Positions 1-10,932 of a stretch of 64,000 nucleotides of DNA are shown piece after piece. The translations under genes and the position numbers were made by a program. The stretch is from Coniochaeta sp. PMI_546 (taxonomy: Eukaryota; Ascomycota; Sordariomycetes; Coniochaetales; Coniochaetaceae). The stretch is from the NCBI GenBank assembly GCA_021432605.1, contig MU271147.1, positions 2,480,001 to 2,544,000 of the forward strand, read 5' to 3'. The stretch's first letter is position 1. Each line of letters starts with the position of its first letter. The notes below the pieces were generated by a model, which saw nothing but the letters and a program-made list of their open reading frames with translations, was not told where the DNA came from and made no database searches.

Positions 1-307
1 TGACAGCACGTTAACTGGACGGCAAATGAACCCCAATCGAGTGAATTATCTCGAAAGACACCACCAATGAACTGCTTGCTATATAACATTTCACTTCATT
101 ACCATTGCCACATTCTGCCCGATAACTCGCCCGTAACTGATGCAAAGCCGTCCGGAAACATGCATACCAAACTCCCCAAGACATGCGATGCCGATTGAAC
201 CATGACTGAAATCACGCCAAACCAGCTCAACCAGCTCAACCACCTCTACCGCCCCGGTACGTGTGTACTATCACACTCTCTACTGTACAAAAGTACAACG
301 AGATAGC
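1..307. other. window edge, 3' flank of PQ-loop gene
   Basis: No gene is visible. This is the downstream flank of the minus-strand PQ-loop gene. A short run of AACCAGCTCAACC repeats lies near 220-243. A neighbouring gene may lie to the left, outside the window. Confidence 0.4.
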
Positions 308-1523
308 CTACTGACGAGCCTCCTCAACAGCCACACTAGGCTTCACCTGCCGTGATGGTGAGTACAGCCTAAACTGCACAAAGATGACAACATCCTCGAC
401 GATTGTGCCCAGCGATCCAAGAAGCCACGGCAAAGCCGTAAGGATATACTGCGGCTTCTGCGAATACGCGATCAGGCTCGCGCCGTAGGTGAAGTTGCCC
501 GTCAGCGACAGGAGGAAGAACAGCAGCGCCAGGCCCTCACACGACTTCTCCCTGTAGTTCTTGATGATCTGCGGTACTCGTGCGCTGTCAAAGTGTTAGA
601 GTTGTCCCCTACCCTCGCCACAGAATGGGCCACAGAATAAGGGAAATAGTGCAACATACCAGAGATACGCAACAGCACTGAAATACCCCAACGCAAGCCC
701 GATCTTGGAGGTTGTCTCCTCCGGCTCAGGCAAGCCCGAGTCAACATCCCACGCCCCCATCTTGTACGAGATGAACCACCCGGCCACACCAACGACCCAC
801 ACGGCCCCCAGACTCAGAGCGTTATTTAGCCAGGGGTGGCTGTCGGGCCTGTCGTCCTCGCCGGTAATTATGCGGGACAGGGAGATCTCGCTGTTCTCCT
901 GACGCATGCTGTGACGGCGGTGCGACCCCGGGAGGCCGAGGGAGCTGCTGCGCCGCCGCGAGAGGAGGGGGGAGTCCTCGCTTGCCTCCGATTCGGCGTC
1001 GGCGGCCAGAGTGCTGCTGCCGGTCGAGGAGGTACGATGGTGCCTGTGGGGGTGGTGGTGGTGGCGGGAGCGCCGCCGGGCGTTGAGAGTGTTGTAGTAT
1101 GTGCATTGAGCTATCAGGACGAGGTCGGCGAAGCAGAAGTAGACTGCTAGGCCGATTGCTGTAGGTGCGAGGGATGTCCAGAGTGCGCCTTGGAAGACTT
1201 CATTAGGTCCTGGTGACAGCCGAGCAATTGGCATATGAGGCGGTCTTACCTAAGAGGTTGGCGACGTCACCTGTGAGCCATATGAATAGGAAGCCCATGG
1301 ATAGGCCGTCTGCACTCTTGGCCCTGTAGTTTGCGATGAGCTGTGGTAGCTACGATTTCAGTTAGCCATGTGTGCGAATCATTGGAAGAGCTTTTCAAGG
1401 TGAACACACCAGCAGACATATCCAGGCTGTCAGACTTATACTGCCAAAAATGCCTGATATGGCCTGGTTAAGAGACGGGCCCTGCGTCGCCGCCGACCAG
1501 ACGACGGACAATAGAGCTGCCAT
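308..1523 (-). CDS. PQ-loop repeat vacuolar amino-acid transporter
   Basis: Seven-helix PQ-loop protein of the Ypq1/Rtc2 (human PQLC2) family, which exports cationic amino acids across the vacuole or lysosome membrane. I read four exons: 1523-1410, 1349-1250, 1209-660 and 584-308, giving 346 aa. The two diagnostic Pro-Gln motifs are both present, LPQLIANYRAKSADGLS at about residues 39-55 and RVPQIIKNYREKSCEGLA at about 257-274, each followed by hydrophobic helices. The loop between the two halves is hydrophilic and disordered, with a His-rich patch at residues 121-129, a Ser-rich stretch and a possible SPLLSRRRSSS sorting or phosphorylation patch. The start is the ATG at 1523, which opens directly into the first helix. 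The family assignment is strong. The substrate is inferred from yeast and animal relatives and is not shown by the sequence. Confidence 0.9.
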
Positions 1524-2448
1524 GTTGAGGATGTCACCACAACACGAAGGAACGGAGGTTGGAGAAAGAGGTTGGAGAGATGATATGAGGTCAGCAGCGA
1601 CTCATGAATTCAGGCAAGTATAAACACTTCAATCAATTGGTGACTTGCGTGCAGACGCTGAGCATGGCGGGAAGAGTCAGTGGCATCGAACGGTGAAGAG
1701 GGCTGAGGTCACCAGGTCCTTATCGTGGGGTTACTCAGAGATAAGACAGTTTTGCGCCGACCAACCAATCAGGAGCGTCGAATGATTTCTGCATTTCACG
1801 CTTTCCCTTTCTTTTGATAGGCAGGCAGCTTGTTACATAGTACATACACTAGCTTGACCGATAAAGCTCCAACGCGGGGAAGGTGCAGTGATGCAGGGAT
1901 GCAATGTGTGGAGATCGGGGATGACATTCGATGCACGATGGATGTCCCACCTGGAAAGTTGTATCTTGGCCTTGCACCCATATCCGGTGGTGAGCTTTTT
2001 GACGTCCCCTCCCAAGATCTAGACTAAAACAAGGTGAGGACCAGACTAAAGAACAAAGACATGTCAAGGAGTTGGCATTCTCGACAGGGTGAATTTGCTT
2101 TTATCTGCTGACCACCACTGCCTCGAGAGAGAAACCAGCCGAGACGTCTCACGTGGGGCTGCCGCATTGCCATGATTCGCTGGGATGCGTTCCCGCGCCA
2201 ACCCCTGCGCCAGAAGGGTGCCTGACTTGTCGAGCCCTGATAGGCAACTTCAACTTCAGCCTTGCAGGACTCGCGATGCGGATAAGACAGGCATCCTCCT
2301 CGACTGATTAAGTCTGGACTCTTCCCTCTTATTGTTGTACATTGTTGGGTCACTGTGAACATACATCCGTTCGGCTTGAATTCCTGCGATCGCATCTTCT
2401 CTGCCTTACCATTACGCGCCTCAAGTCGGAGAAGAGAAGCGAGGAGGG
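1524..2448. other. divergent intergenic region
   Basis: Shared upstream region between the minus-strand PQ-loop gene and the plus-strand S1/P1 nuclease. The short open frames on both strands (1796-2503 minus, 1830-2027 plus) have no recognisable domain and look like chance frames. I see no RNA gene. Confidence 0.4.
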
Positions 2449-3482
2449 ATGAAGCCATCCTTCCTAGCCTTGGGCTTTGCAGCCCTACCAAGAGCTGTAG
2501 CATGGGGAGGTATGCTTACTCCCGCCCTCAATCTCTCCTCCTTCGGCCGTCACGCGGAATACCGCTGCTAACACGATAATCACAAAGGCTTCGGCCACAT
2601 CACAGTAGCATATATAGCATCCGACTTCGTCCTGCCCGAGACCCGGTCTTTCTTCCAGACCCTCCTTCGCAACGACTCATCTTCCTACCTCGCCGGCGTC
2701 GCTACCTGGGCCGACTCGATACGTTATACGAAATGGGGCCACTTCACCGGGGTATTCCACTTTATAGACGCACACGACAACCCGCCGACCAACTGCACAG
2801 TCGACTATGAGCGGGATTGCAAAGAGGAGGGCTGCGTGGTCAGCGCCATCGGCAACTACACCTCCCGTCTGCTTGACTCCAGCCTACCGGCCTGGGAGCG
2901 CGCGCAGGCCGCCAAGTTCGTGGTGCATTTTGTGGGGGATATACACCAGCCGCTGCACACGGAGGATGTCGCCCGGGGAGGGAATGGTATTTACGTGCGG
3001 TTTGATGGCATGGAGTTGAATCTGCATCATGTCTGGGACAGTAGCATTGCGGAGAAGATTGTCGGCGGTGTGAGGAGGGCGCCGTATCCTGAAGCGCGGC
3101 GGTGGGCGGACGAGCTGAGCGAGGGGATCAGGACGGGCAAGTTTGAGGCTCTCAGAGCGAAATGGTTGCATGGTATGAGGCTCGAGGACTCGAAGGAGAT
3201 GGCCCTTGCTTGGGCTAGCGAGGGAAATGCCTTTGTTTGCTCGCATGGTGAGTTTTTCCCTGTTCTGCTGCTTTGTGACGTGGTCTGGGCTAACATTGTG
3301 AAGTTCTCCCGGAAGGCCCAGAAGCTATTGTTGGACAGGAATTGGGGAAAGAATACTTCGATGCGGCGGCTCCTGTCATTGAGGTCCAGGTCGCGAAGGC
3401 GGGCTACCGGCTAGCCGCCTGGCTTGACTTGATCGCGAAGCGCATTGCCGAGAGCGAATCTGGTTTTGGTGATGATCTGTGA
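2449..3482 (+). CDS. secreted S1/P1-type nuclease
   Basis: Zinc-dependent single-strand nuclease and 3'-nucleotidase of the S1/P1 family, secreted. Exons 2449-2509, 2588-3247 and 3304-3482 give 299 aa, the usual size. Residues 1-18 form a signal peptide ending PRAVA, so Trp19 becomes the mature N terminus that binds zinc in this family. The other expected ligands are visible: His24 (GFGH), Asp63 (TWADSIRY), His78 (FHFID), His134 and Asp138 (HFVGDIHQPLH, with His144), and His167 and Asp171 (NLHHVWD). This start is the only upstream ATG that gives a signal peptide and splices in frame to the conserved core. All metal ligands are intact, so I expect an active enzyme. It probably scavenges nucleic acids outside the cell. 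Confidence 0.93.
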
Positions 3483-6400
3483 TGCCAGCAGCTATGTATA
3501 TATGTCTTGACAAGTTCGGATCTATTGAGCGTCGGACAATGTAGTCGTCCTTGGGTCAAGGATTTGAGTAACTATCAGCGACTAGGCTGTAAAGATATCA
3601 ACCGTCCGGTGCGGGTAGGTGTGTGAACAGATCGTCCGATTGTACTTCTGTGTATCTGGTTCAGGCCGCGGATCGAGCAATCAGTGATCGGTATTAAGCA
3701 GATCCTCTGCCGTCAGCGTACATCATCTCATGTGTAGCAGCCGAGTTGTGCTCCTTAACCTTCGCCAATTCCCTTCCAGATTGTTGGTATCTGTGTTTCG
3801 AAGATCCGTCTCGAATGCCCGCGTCCGATATTCCTGCCGGATATGGGCAATCGTTTGGGGTAGCTTGTGCCGATGTTGCCGTCCGGGGGGTAAGCACCTC
3901 GCATCTGTCTCAAACTCCACAGATGAAGTTTCAACAGGCAGCACCGCTATGGATAACCCTGGAAAGCGTAGCGAGATCAAGGACTGCTTCCTCCATTACG
4001 TAGAGGGACACACGTGACCGGAAGTTTTCATATTGAAAAGTCGAAACTCAAACTGAACCGGGTTGTACAACACCTAGGTGTTTCAGCATCTAGGTCTCTT
4101 GGCCCCGGGCCCTACTCTAGGCCTGTCCGGCAGAGTCGGCACAGGGCAAGATGGCGCCATGAGTGCAGAGCCAAGTCAAGGCAGTCATCCACCTGAATTA
4201 GCCTCGTTTCTCTGTCGTATTTAGGGGGTAGTGGTGTAGTTGTTTCTTTGAAGTGTGAGTGTATGATCAACGTTTGTATGTGGCTTACATTAGACCATAT
4301 GGACAGGCAGTCAAGTCTTGGCGCCAAACATTCAGAACGCCGCACTTTTATACAACACGCTCGGAGACACACAGTCTTGGCTGAAGATCTTCTATTTATA
4401 CCAGCATAATCTACACGTTGACACGTAGAGGTCGCGCGAAATGCCGACGAACATCCAGCGCTCATCCCCAAGGTGTAGGCATGGCCCATGGCAACGCCAC
4501 GGACTTCGCAGGTTCTCTAGCAGCTGAACGTAAAATCCTTAGCCGCGTGTTAGAGACCCGACTTCACTGCATCATGATTGCTTTTCCTTTCAAGACCGCA
4601 GGCTGGACGATCAGAGGGCCGAAGCAAAGCTGATAGTCCGTTACATGGGACCTGGTGAACAGAGTAGTAAGCCTTGTCAAAGAGAGAGGTCCAAGTAAGA
4701 TGAAGGTGCTGAATGTCAATTAGCTCATTGTTCACGATCCCTGTTGCTGTGGGTGGTCCTGTGGCGCTGCCTGCCCGAAGAGCTTCCCTTTCCCATGGGT
4801 GCAGCAGGGGTGTCTGATTGGGGGCGGACTCTGCAAACTGCAGGGTGGAGTCGTTCCGAGACTGCTTCAGGCACGGGTCTGCTGTCTTGGCTCCTGCGCT
4901 AGAGTCTCAACCTCTCTTCAGGATTGATGACAGGGTCAACCAACAGAAGGGGTTCGGCCTGGCTTTCAAAACTGTCTGCCATCTCAGAGGGTCAACTTGT
5001 TATTCGAAGCGTCATAATGAGCCGATTTTGACATTGGGCTGAAAGGCCTGCAATGACCTCCTGCCAGCTGAACCTAGGACTCGGTCGCCGTTAGGTAGGG
5101 TCCGAACTTTTAGGTTAAGTTAAGGTGATATCGGCGCTCCCTGGCCGTCGGCTGTAAAAGACCATCTGAAAAGGACCAGGTGGATACATTATCCCCGTTG
5201 ACAGACGGCATCCATGGATCACGGCAACCACGGCAACCGGAGTCTTTGCAGTGAGATTTGATGGAGTGAACGTCCTTCAAGGGCTAGGCTAGCGTTGGCA
5301 ATCAGTCAAGCGGGCAGGCGCAGCTTTAAAGGGAAATCAACTGGTCCATGGAACCTTATGAGGCTGGCATCGTGCTGCGGTTTATTGATCAACGCCAGAA
5401 TGAGAATCGCGCGCATCATGGCAAGCTGCAAAAGTTGATTTCTCGGTCTCTGGGATATAGATCGCCGCACGCGAAAGTGATCATTCAGGCAACAACGAGG
5501 CCGGCGATGAGCCTGAGTACTATGTAGTACCGCGGTTGAGCGGCACGAGTACCAGTGACAGGTCAGATGAGGGTCCAGACCCGTCCCGCGTGAGGCGTGA
5601 TGTCCACAGTGTCCGGCTGTCGTCTGGTCGAAATCAAAGCTACGAGTTGGACGAAGGGGACAAGATGAACCAGAGTGCAAGGTACCGTCCCAATTCTGCT
5701 GGAATGACAGGGCAGCGGAAGAGCACACTGCACCACAGTAGAGAGAAGGGAGCTGCCAAAACCAAAGAAATCGAGCCGAAATGTCCGAGCGCGCTTAAAG
5801 CCGCTTCTCAGTTCTCTCTCGTTTTGCCTCATCCCTCCCGAAACCTAATTTGCTTGATCGGCTTTCGCGCCAGTGCTGTCATTCGCTGGATCCACGTCGA
5901 ACCCACCGTGGACAGGGGTCCCTGCCAGATCTCTAACGACTCGAGCCGCATAATAAGCCAATTCGACACAGCAAAGGCCGAAATCACAACGGCCTTTTCA
6001 TAGACTGCTAGTGTACACTAGATGAATGCCAGGACGATGAGTAGGTATACCTCAGAATCTACTCGCCGGTACTTCATCCGACGACATCGAGGTACAAGCT
6101 GCTCAACCCCACAGCCACCCAGATCGCCATAGCGTGAGCATCTTTTGGTGATGTATCTCAATGCGTTCCTGACTTTCATGTCGCTCTTGTTGATCCGTCC
6201 CCTTGACTGTGGCTATGGCTTTCCGGTTCTCGACCTCCACCTTTTACACTACCTCCAGGTTAACACGGACTTGCAAGGCCCCTTGCTCAGGTCCCTTGAA
6301 GGTTTGAGGCTGTTACCCTTCTCTCTCAACACGAACCTCCGACCCTCGACTCCTCTCCCATCTCCCCTGCCTCGCGTTTTGAGATCGTGGAGACACCGGC

Positions 6401-6896
6401 TCCTAGTGCAGCCTCTTGCAAGCCTCCTTTTGCTCCGTCCCCTCTTACAAGGCCTGCCATCATGATGCAGGCTTCCTGGTCGCAGAAAGCTTGGCGACCG
6501 CGACGTGGGCCTGAATCCTCTTGGCAAGATATAAGAACTCCATCTTGGCTTCTTATTTCTCATCCCGTTCCCCCCATCCAGTCTTCTGTGCAAGCTTCTA
6601 CCGTTCCTTTCTTTCGTGTGTTTCTTCACTTTCTACGGCACCGGCAGGTCTTCCATTCATTCGTTCCTTTCTTGGAAACTAAGCTGTCAACTATTCTCTT
6701 GTTTCTGTCGGGACTGTCTGTGACCATTCCTTCGCAACACCCGACTTCTTTCGATCACCGGTCTGGAACCATTTTTGAACGTTGTATATTCGATTCTTAC
6801 ACCGCGGTCTTGAGGGGATCTATACGAGCAGGAATCTGAGAGTCAAGAGGAAGAGCACCGACAACCTACGACACCTACCTACAACACATCTTCAAC
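3483..6896. other. 3.4-kb gene-poor spacer and promoter region
   Basis: No gene can be supported. Open frames are short, many need non-ATG starts, and none shows a domain (the longest is 155 codons at 5536-6003, opening with TTG). A CCTAGG/TTAGGTAGG motif cluster lies near 5080-5130. From about 6140 to 6890 the plus strand becomes very pyrimidine-rich, with long CT runs. This is common in promoters and leaders of strongly expressed mould genes and fits the secreted protein that starts at 6897. Confidence 0.45.
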
Positions 6897-8597
6897 ATGT
6901 TGGTCAAGACAGCACTAGTGGCCCTGATGGGTCTGGCTATTGCGGCTGAGGGCGCTTCTATCCATCATACACCGACCATGAATAGGCTCTCGAGGAGGCA
7001 AAACAAGAACAACGGCAAGAACAATGGCAATGCCGGCAATGCTGGGAACAACAACGCCAATGCCGGATCGGCCACATGCCTCGCGGCCAACGCTCTCCAG
7101 ACAGGATCACAGTCCACGGGTCAGAACAATGCCGTGGCCGCTGATGGCCAAGTCAACTCTCTGACGTATGTACATCCCTTGCAACGGGCCGCAAAGTATG
7201 GTTGCTAACACGACACTTCAGAGACAATGCCAATTTCATCAACTTCTGCGCGGGTAAAACTCTGACCAATGGCATCCAGAACAAAGCCGGTTCTTGCAAT
7301 GGTGTTGGTAAGTCAGCGATCCTACCTCTTCAGATTCGAACTTTCCTAATGACAAGCAATAGTCATGGGAGACATTCCTGCTACTTCGAAGATGGTGTCC
7401 ACCGTCATTACCAACCCCAAGAACCTGGACACCATCCCAGAGAAGACGACCTTCAACATCCAAGTGAGCATCGCCAATATGGCACTCGGCTCATTCACAA
7501 ACGCCACAAGCACTTACTACACCGCGCCGCAACAGGTTGACGGCCAAGGACGCATCATTGGTCACACGCACGTGACGGTCCAGGACCTCGGCGCCTCCCT
7601 CAACCCAACTCAACCCCTGGATGGCACGAAGTTCGCTTTCTTCAAGGGTATCAACGACGCCGGCGACGGTAACGGTAACTTGCAAGCCGTCGTCACCGGC
7701 GGCCTCCCAGCCGGCAACTACCGCGTCTGCAGTATGGCCGGCGCCTCGAACCATCAGCCCGTTCTCATGGCTGTTGCCCAGCGTGGCGCTCAGGACGACT
7801 GCAAGTACTTCTCCGTCACGGCTGCCGGTGGAGGTAACGGTGCCAACGCTGGAAACGCGGCTGGTGGCACTAACAACGCAGCTGCCGGCGGTAACGGCAA
7901 TGGCAATGGAGCTGCTGCTTCGAGCTCTGCTGCTGCTGCATCTACGTCTGCCGCGGCTGCTGGTGGTAACGGCGGTGGCCGGGGTGGTAAGGGTAACGGA
8001 GGCAAAGGCAACGGTGCCGGTGCCGCTGCTTCTTCCGTCGCTTCGAGCTCTGCGGCTGCGGCAACTACATCTGCCGCCGCCGCCGCCGGTGGAAAGGGTG
8101 GCAACAAAGGTGGCAAGGGTAACGGCGCTGGAGCCAATGCCGCATCCACCTCATCTGCCGCTGCCGTAACTACATCTGCTGCTGCCGCCACCGGTGGTAA
8201 GGGTGGCAGCAAGGGCGGCAAGGGCAACGGCGCCGCTGCCAACAATGCTGCCGCCGGAGCTGCAACCTCCTCCTCCGCCGCCGCCGCCTCAGCTACATCG
8301 GCCGCCGCCTCCACAGGAGGCAAGGGCGGCAAGGGCGTGGCGGGCACCAACAACGCCGCGGCAGCTGCAAGTGGTGCCGCTATTGGCGGCATCGCTGCCC
8401 CAGCGGTCACCAACACTGGCGACAAGACTAGGGCGTTCGCCGTGAACGGCGACACTTTTGTCAACGAAGCTGCTGCCAAGCAACGGGCGTGCGCCATCCA
8501 GAACAATCAGTGTGCTGACGCTGTTAACTCTGGCAAGGTGACAGGGTCGTCTGTGGCTGATTGCAATGCGCAGGAGACCGCTTGTAACGCTGCATAA
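6897..8597 (+). CDS. secreted Ala/Gly/Asn-rich protein with silk-like repeat
   Basis: Exons 6897-7165, 7222-7307 and 7363-8597 give 529 aa. Residues 1-20 are a signal peptide, followed by an Asn/Gly-rich stretch. Residues about 58-270 hold a conserved fungal extracellular domain, recognisable by IIGHTHVTVQDL, KFAFFKGIND and ANHQPVLMAVAQ-type motifs. I know this domain from many moulds, often mislabelled as a ribosomal protein. Residues about 278-464 are low complexity: polyalanine/serine blocks alternate with GGKGG(N/S)KGGKGNG blocks in four or so imperfect copies. The last 53 residues form a small Cys-bearing tail (RACAIQNNQCADAV) that also ends other fungal wall proteins. The protein is probably wall-associated or matrix-forming. 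The molecular function is unknown, and I do not assign an enzyme activity. Confidence 0.85.
7900..8345 (+). repeat. Ala-block/Gly-Lys-block tandem coding repeat
   Basis: Four to five imperfect units of roughly 35-38 codons lie inside the secreted protein. Each pairs a run of Ala and Ser (such as SSSAAAATTSAAAAA) with a Gly-rich basic block (such as GGKGGNKGGKGNGA). The copies differ in synonymous and some amino-acid positions, so the array is not newly made. Confidence 0.8.
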
Positions 8598-9954
8598 GAG
8601 CAGTGTCACAGTGCTGCAGCGTGAGAGGGAAGCTACGAGGTTGGGAGGAGGGGTGATGTAGGGGAATTGTCGACGATACCCTTGTTTCTCTTGGGGGTCG
8701 TGGCTGAGAAGAGCTGCTTGTATGGGTCGGTCTTGGGATACCGGTGTTTTTTCTTTCTTCCAACATATTCTACCGTTAATGAATGGACTGCCGGTCGCTT
8801 GTATCTTTTGGAGGGGTTGTGTGTATCGGCTCTACCTCTTCAAGGTGGATTAAACCACGTCTAGAAAATCGAACGTCACAGAAACTTGAAAATATCGTCA
8901 CTTCTCGAATCTTGCCGCTTAGTCAAAACAAACATGACATCGCAGAGCAAGAGTCTCCTAAAAATAACACCTCTTGAACTGATGAGCCCAGCTGCAGACG
9001 ATCAAGGCTCTCTGAACCGGGCTGGACAAGGAACAGAGACAGCACACATACCCCAAAAGATTTCAGGGGATTATCCAAGGATTATCGGATCTCCCTGACC
9101 TCTTCATGCCGTGTCTCAGCATTGAGGATTGGCCCAGGGGAGCGAACCCTTCTGACACACTTTGGCCGGTCTGTGTTGACTTCGGTGAAACATGGGGTAA
9201 GAGACTGGACCAGGTCCACGTGCCAGTGTGCATTGTCTTATATCTTGCAAACACACTTACTGTGTACGAGAGTCAAAGTACCATAGACCAGTCTTTCGAC
9301 GGAGCATATGAATTACTACCCTGGAAGGAGAATGCCACAAAACTACAGAAGAAAAGAGAAAGAAAAGAAAGCGAAGAGAAAAGCTGTCCGTCTGAACCCT
9401 CCTCAGGCGATGATTACCCTAGGCACTGCTCCTGGAGCACGTCAGTTTTCTCAACCACCGCCGCGCCTCTTTTCCCAGTGGGCTACGTTTTCTAGGCGGC
9501 ACGGGTTTCATGCCCGTGGGCCAGAGACTGGCTTGATCCTCGGTACTATGTCCCCCGCCGGTGTTGTGGCATATCATGATTGTGATGGACAAATTCAGCT
9601 GCGTGCCTATGGTAACAAGACAAACAACGTTGAAGAAGGCAGTTCCCAAAATTATGTCTGTTGAGCACAGACTGCGACCAGACTTCAGCATATCTTCTCC
9701 AGGATATGCTCCTCCAATATGAACCTGAATCACCTCGCACCAAAGACAGCGGTCACACCAAAGACAACAGCAAGCACAGAGACAGTACAATATGAACCGG
9801 TTTCAGAGCAATATATAAACATTAAGGGGTATAATGTACAACTAAACGACGACATGGCCGCGTGCAACCGTGGCTAGACGTGGTGACTTTTCCCCTCATC
9901 CCATCACCTTTCCACATTAGTCCTCCCCTTCCTCTCGCAACTCCGCATTCGAAT
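8598..9954. other. convergent intergenic region
   Basis: The 3' flanks of two converging genes meet here. A 129-codon ATG-started frame at 9106-9495 is present, but it has no domain, no signal peptide and an ordinary spacer composition, so I do not call it a gene. No RNA gene was recognised. Confidence 0.4.
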
Positions 9955-10471
9955 TTAAGAAGGCGGCACAGGAGGGAAGGCCTCAGTCGCAGTGCCGCCA
10001 GCGGTAGGCACAGGCGGCAGGAAAAGCGGTAGATACGTGACGGCGAGCGACATGACTATTTGTTGCCAAACCTCATTAGCAAAAACGTGTCCTCAACCGC
10101 TCTTCAACTGCCCGCATCCTCTCAAAGATCTAGACAGAAGTGGGGAGACATACGTGACATTCCAACAGAGAAGTAACCGGGCGTGCTGCTGTTCTTCTTG
10201 GTCTCCTCGCTCTCGCCCAGCCAGCTCTGGACGCTGAAGACGAAGGCCGCCCAGCCTATGTACCGGTTGCGCATGAAGATGGCGGCCATGGGTAGGGTGG
10301 ACGAGAGGGTCGAGGTGAAGTCGCTGCTGTCGCCGCTGGCGGCGGGTTCTTGGTAGGGGATAACTGCGAGTAGAGTGGTTAGGCGAGGTCTACACGGCAG
10401 ATGGTTCCGAAGGGGGACTACGAACTCAGATCAGGCCGACGGACATCCTTGCTGCTGCCTTTGGAAGCCAT
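9955..10471 (-). CDS. Asterix family protein (PAT complex subunit, WDR83OS homologue)
   Basis: Small ER membrane protein of the Asterix family. In animals this partners CCDC47 in the PAT complex, an intramembrane chaperone for multipass proteins at the translocon. Exons 10471-10426, 10363-10154 and 10055-9955 give 118 aa. The conserved start MASKGSSKDVRRPDLIIPYQ, the central RNRYIGWAAFVFSVQSWL segment and the FSVGMSLMSLAVTYLPLF hydrophobic segment match the family in order. The first donor is a weaker GTTCGT, but splicing there is the only choice that restores the family sequence RRPDLI(I/V)PYQEP. The PAT-complex role in fungi is inferred from homology. Confidence 0.9.
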
Positions 10472-10932
10472 TGTGAGAGATTTGCCCTTAGGTTCTTGGT
10501 TGGATTGTGACAAGCAAGTTATTTGAGGTTGGATCGATTCGCGGAAAGGGGCAATTGATGTGCGATTTGGTGAAGTCCGTCCTCGGCTGGGATAGCGAGG
10601 CTGCCGCGAGGCTGCTAGATTGGCCCACTTTTTCTGGTCTTGCAATATTCTTGCCTGTACAGCACGGTGGCAGGTCTGCGTAAATGCTGTCATACGCTAA
10701 GAAGCTAGTTTGCAGCTACCTTAATATTGGTGTGGGGAGACCTGCCAAAGCATGACAGCTGGCATTGCTTTTGTCCTAACTCCATACGGCTCGGATGGGG
10801 TGCACTTCCCACAGATGCGAGTGCCTATCCCGGGACTCCTTCCCAGCCACTATTTTCTTTATAACTTTCACCCCTCCACACTATTTTCTCCTTTAAGCCT
10901 CTCTGTCTATTCTCCTTCAGGCGTGGGATATC
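10472..10932. other. tandem spacer between Asterix and LEU2 genes
   Basis: Both flanking genes are on the minus strand, so this holds the Asterix promoter and the LEU2 3' end. It is pyrimidine-rich near 10850-10925. No gene seen. Confidence 0.4.

Noticed and set aside
7790-8506. 238-codon minus-strand frame opposite the secreted protein
   Set aside because: Ala/Pro/Leu-rich antisense of the Ala/Gly repeat; no start context or domain.
9106-9495. 129-codon ATG-started frame
   Set aside because: No domain, signal or plausible intron partner; it lies between two converging 3' ends and has spacer-like composition.
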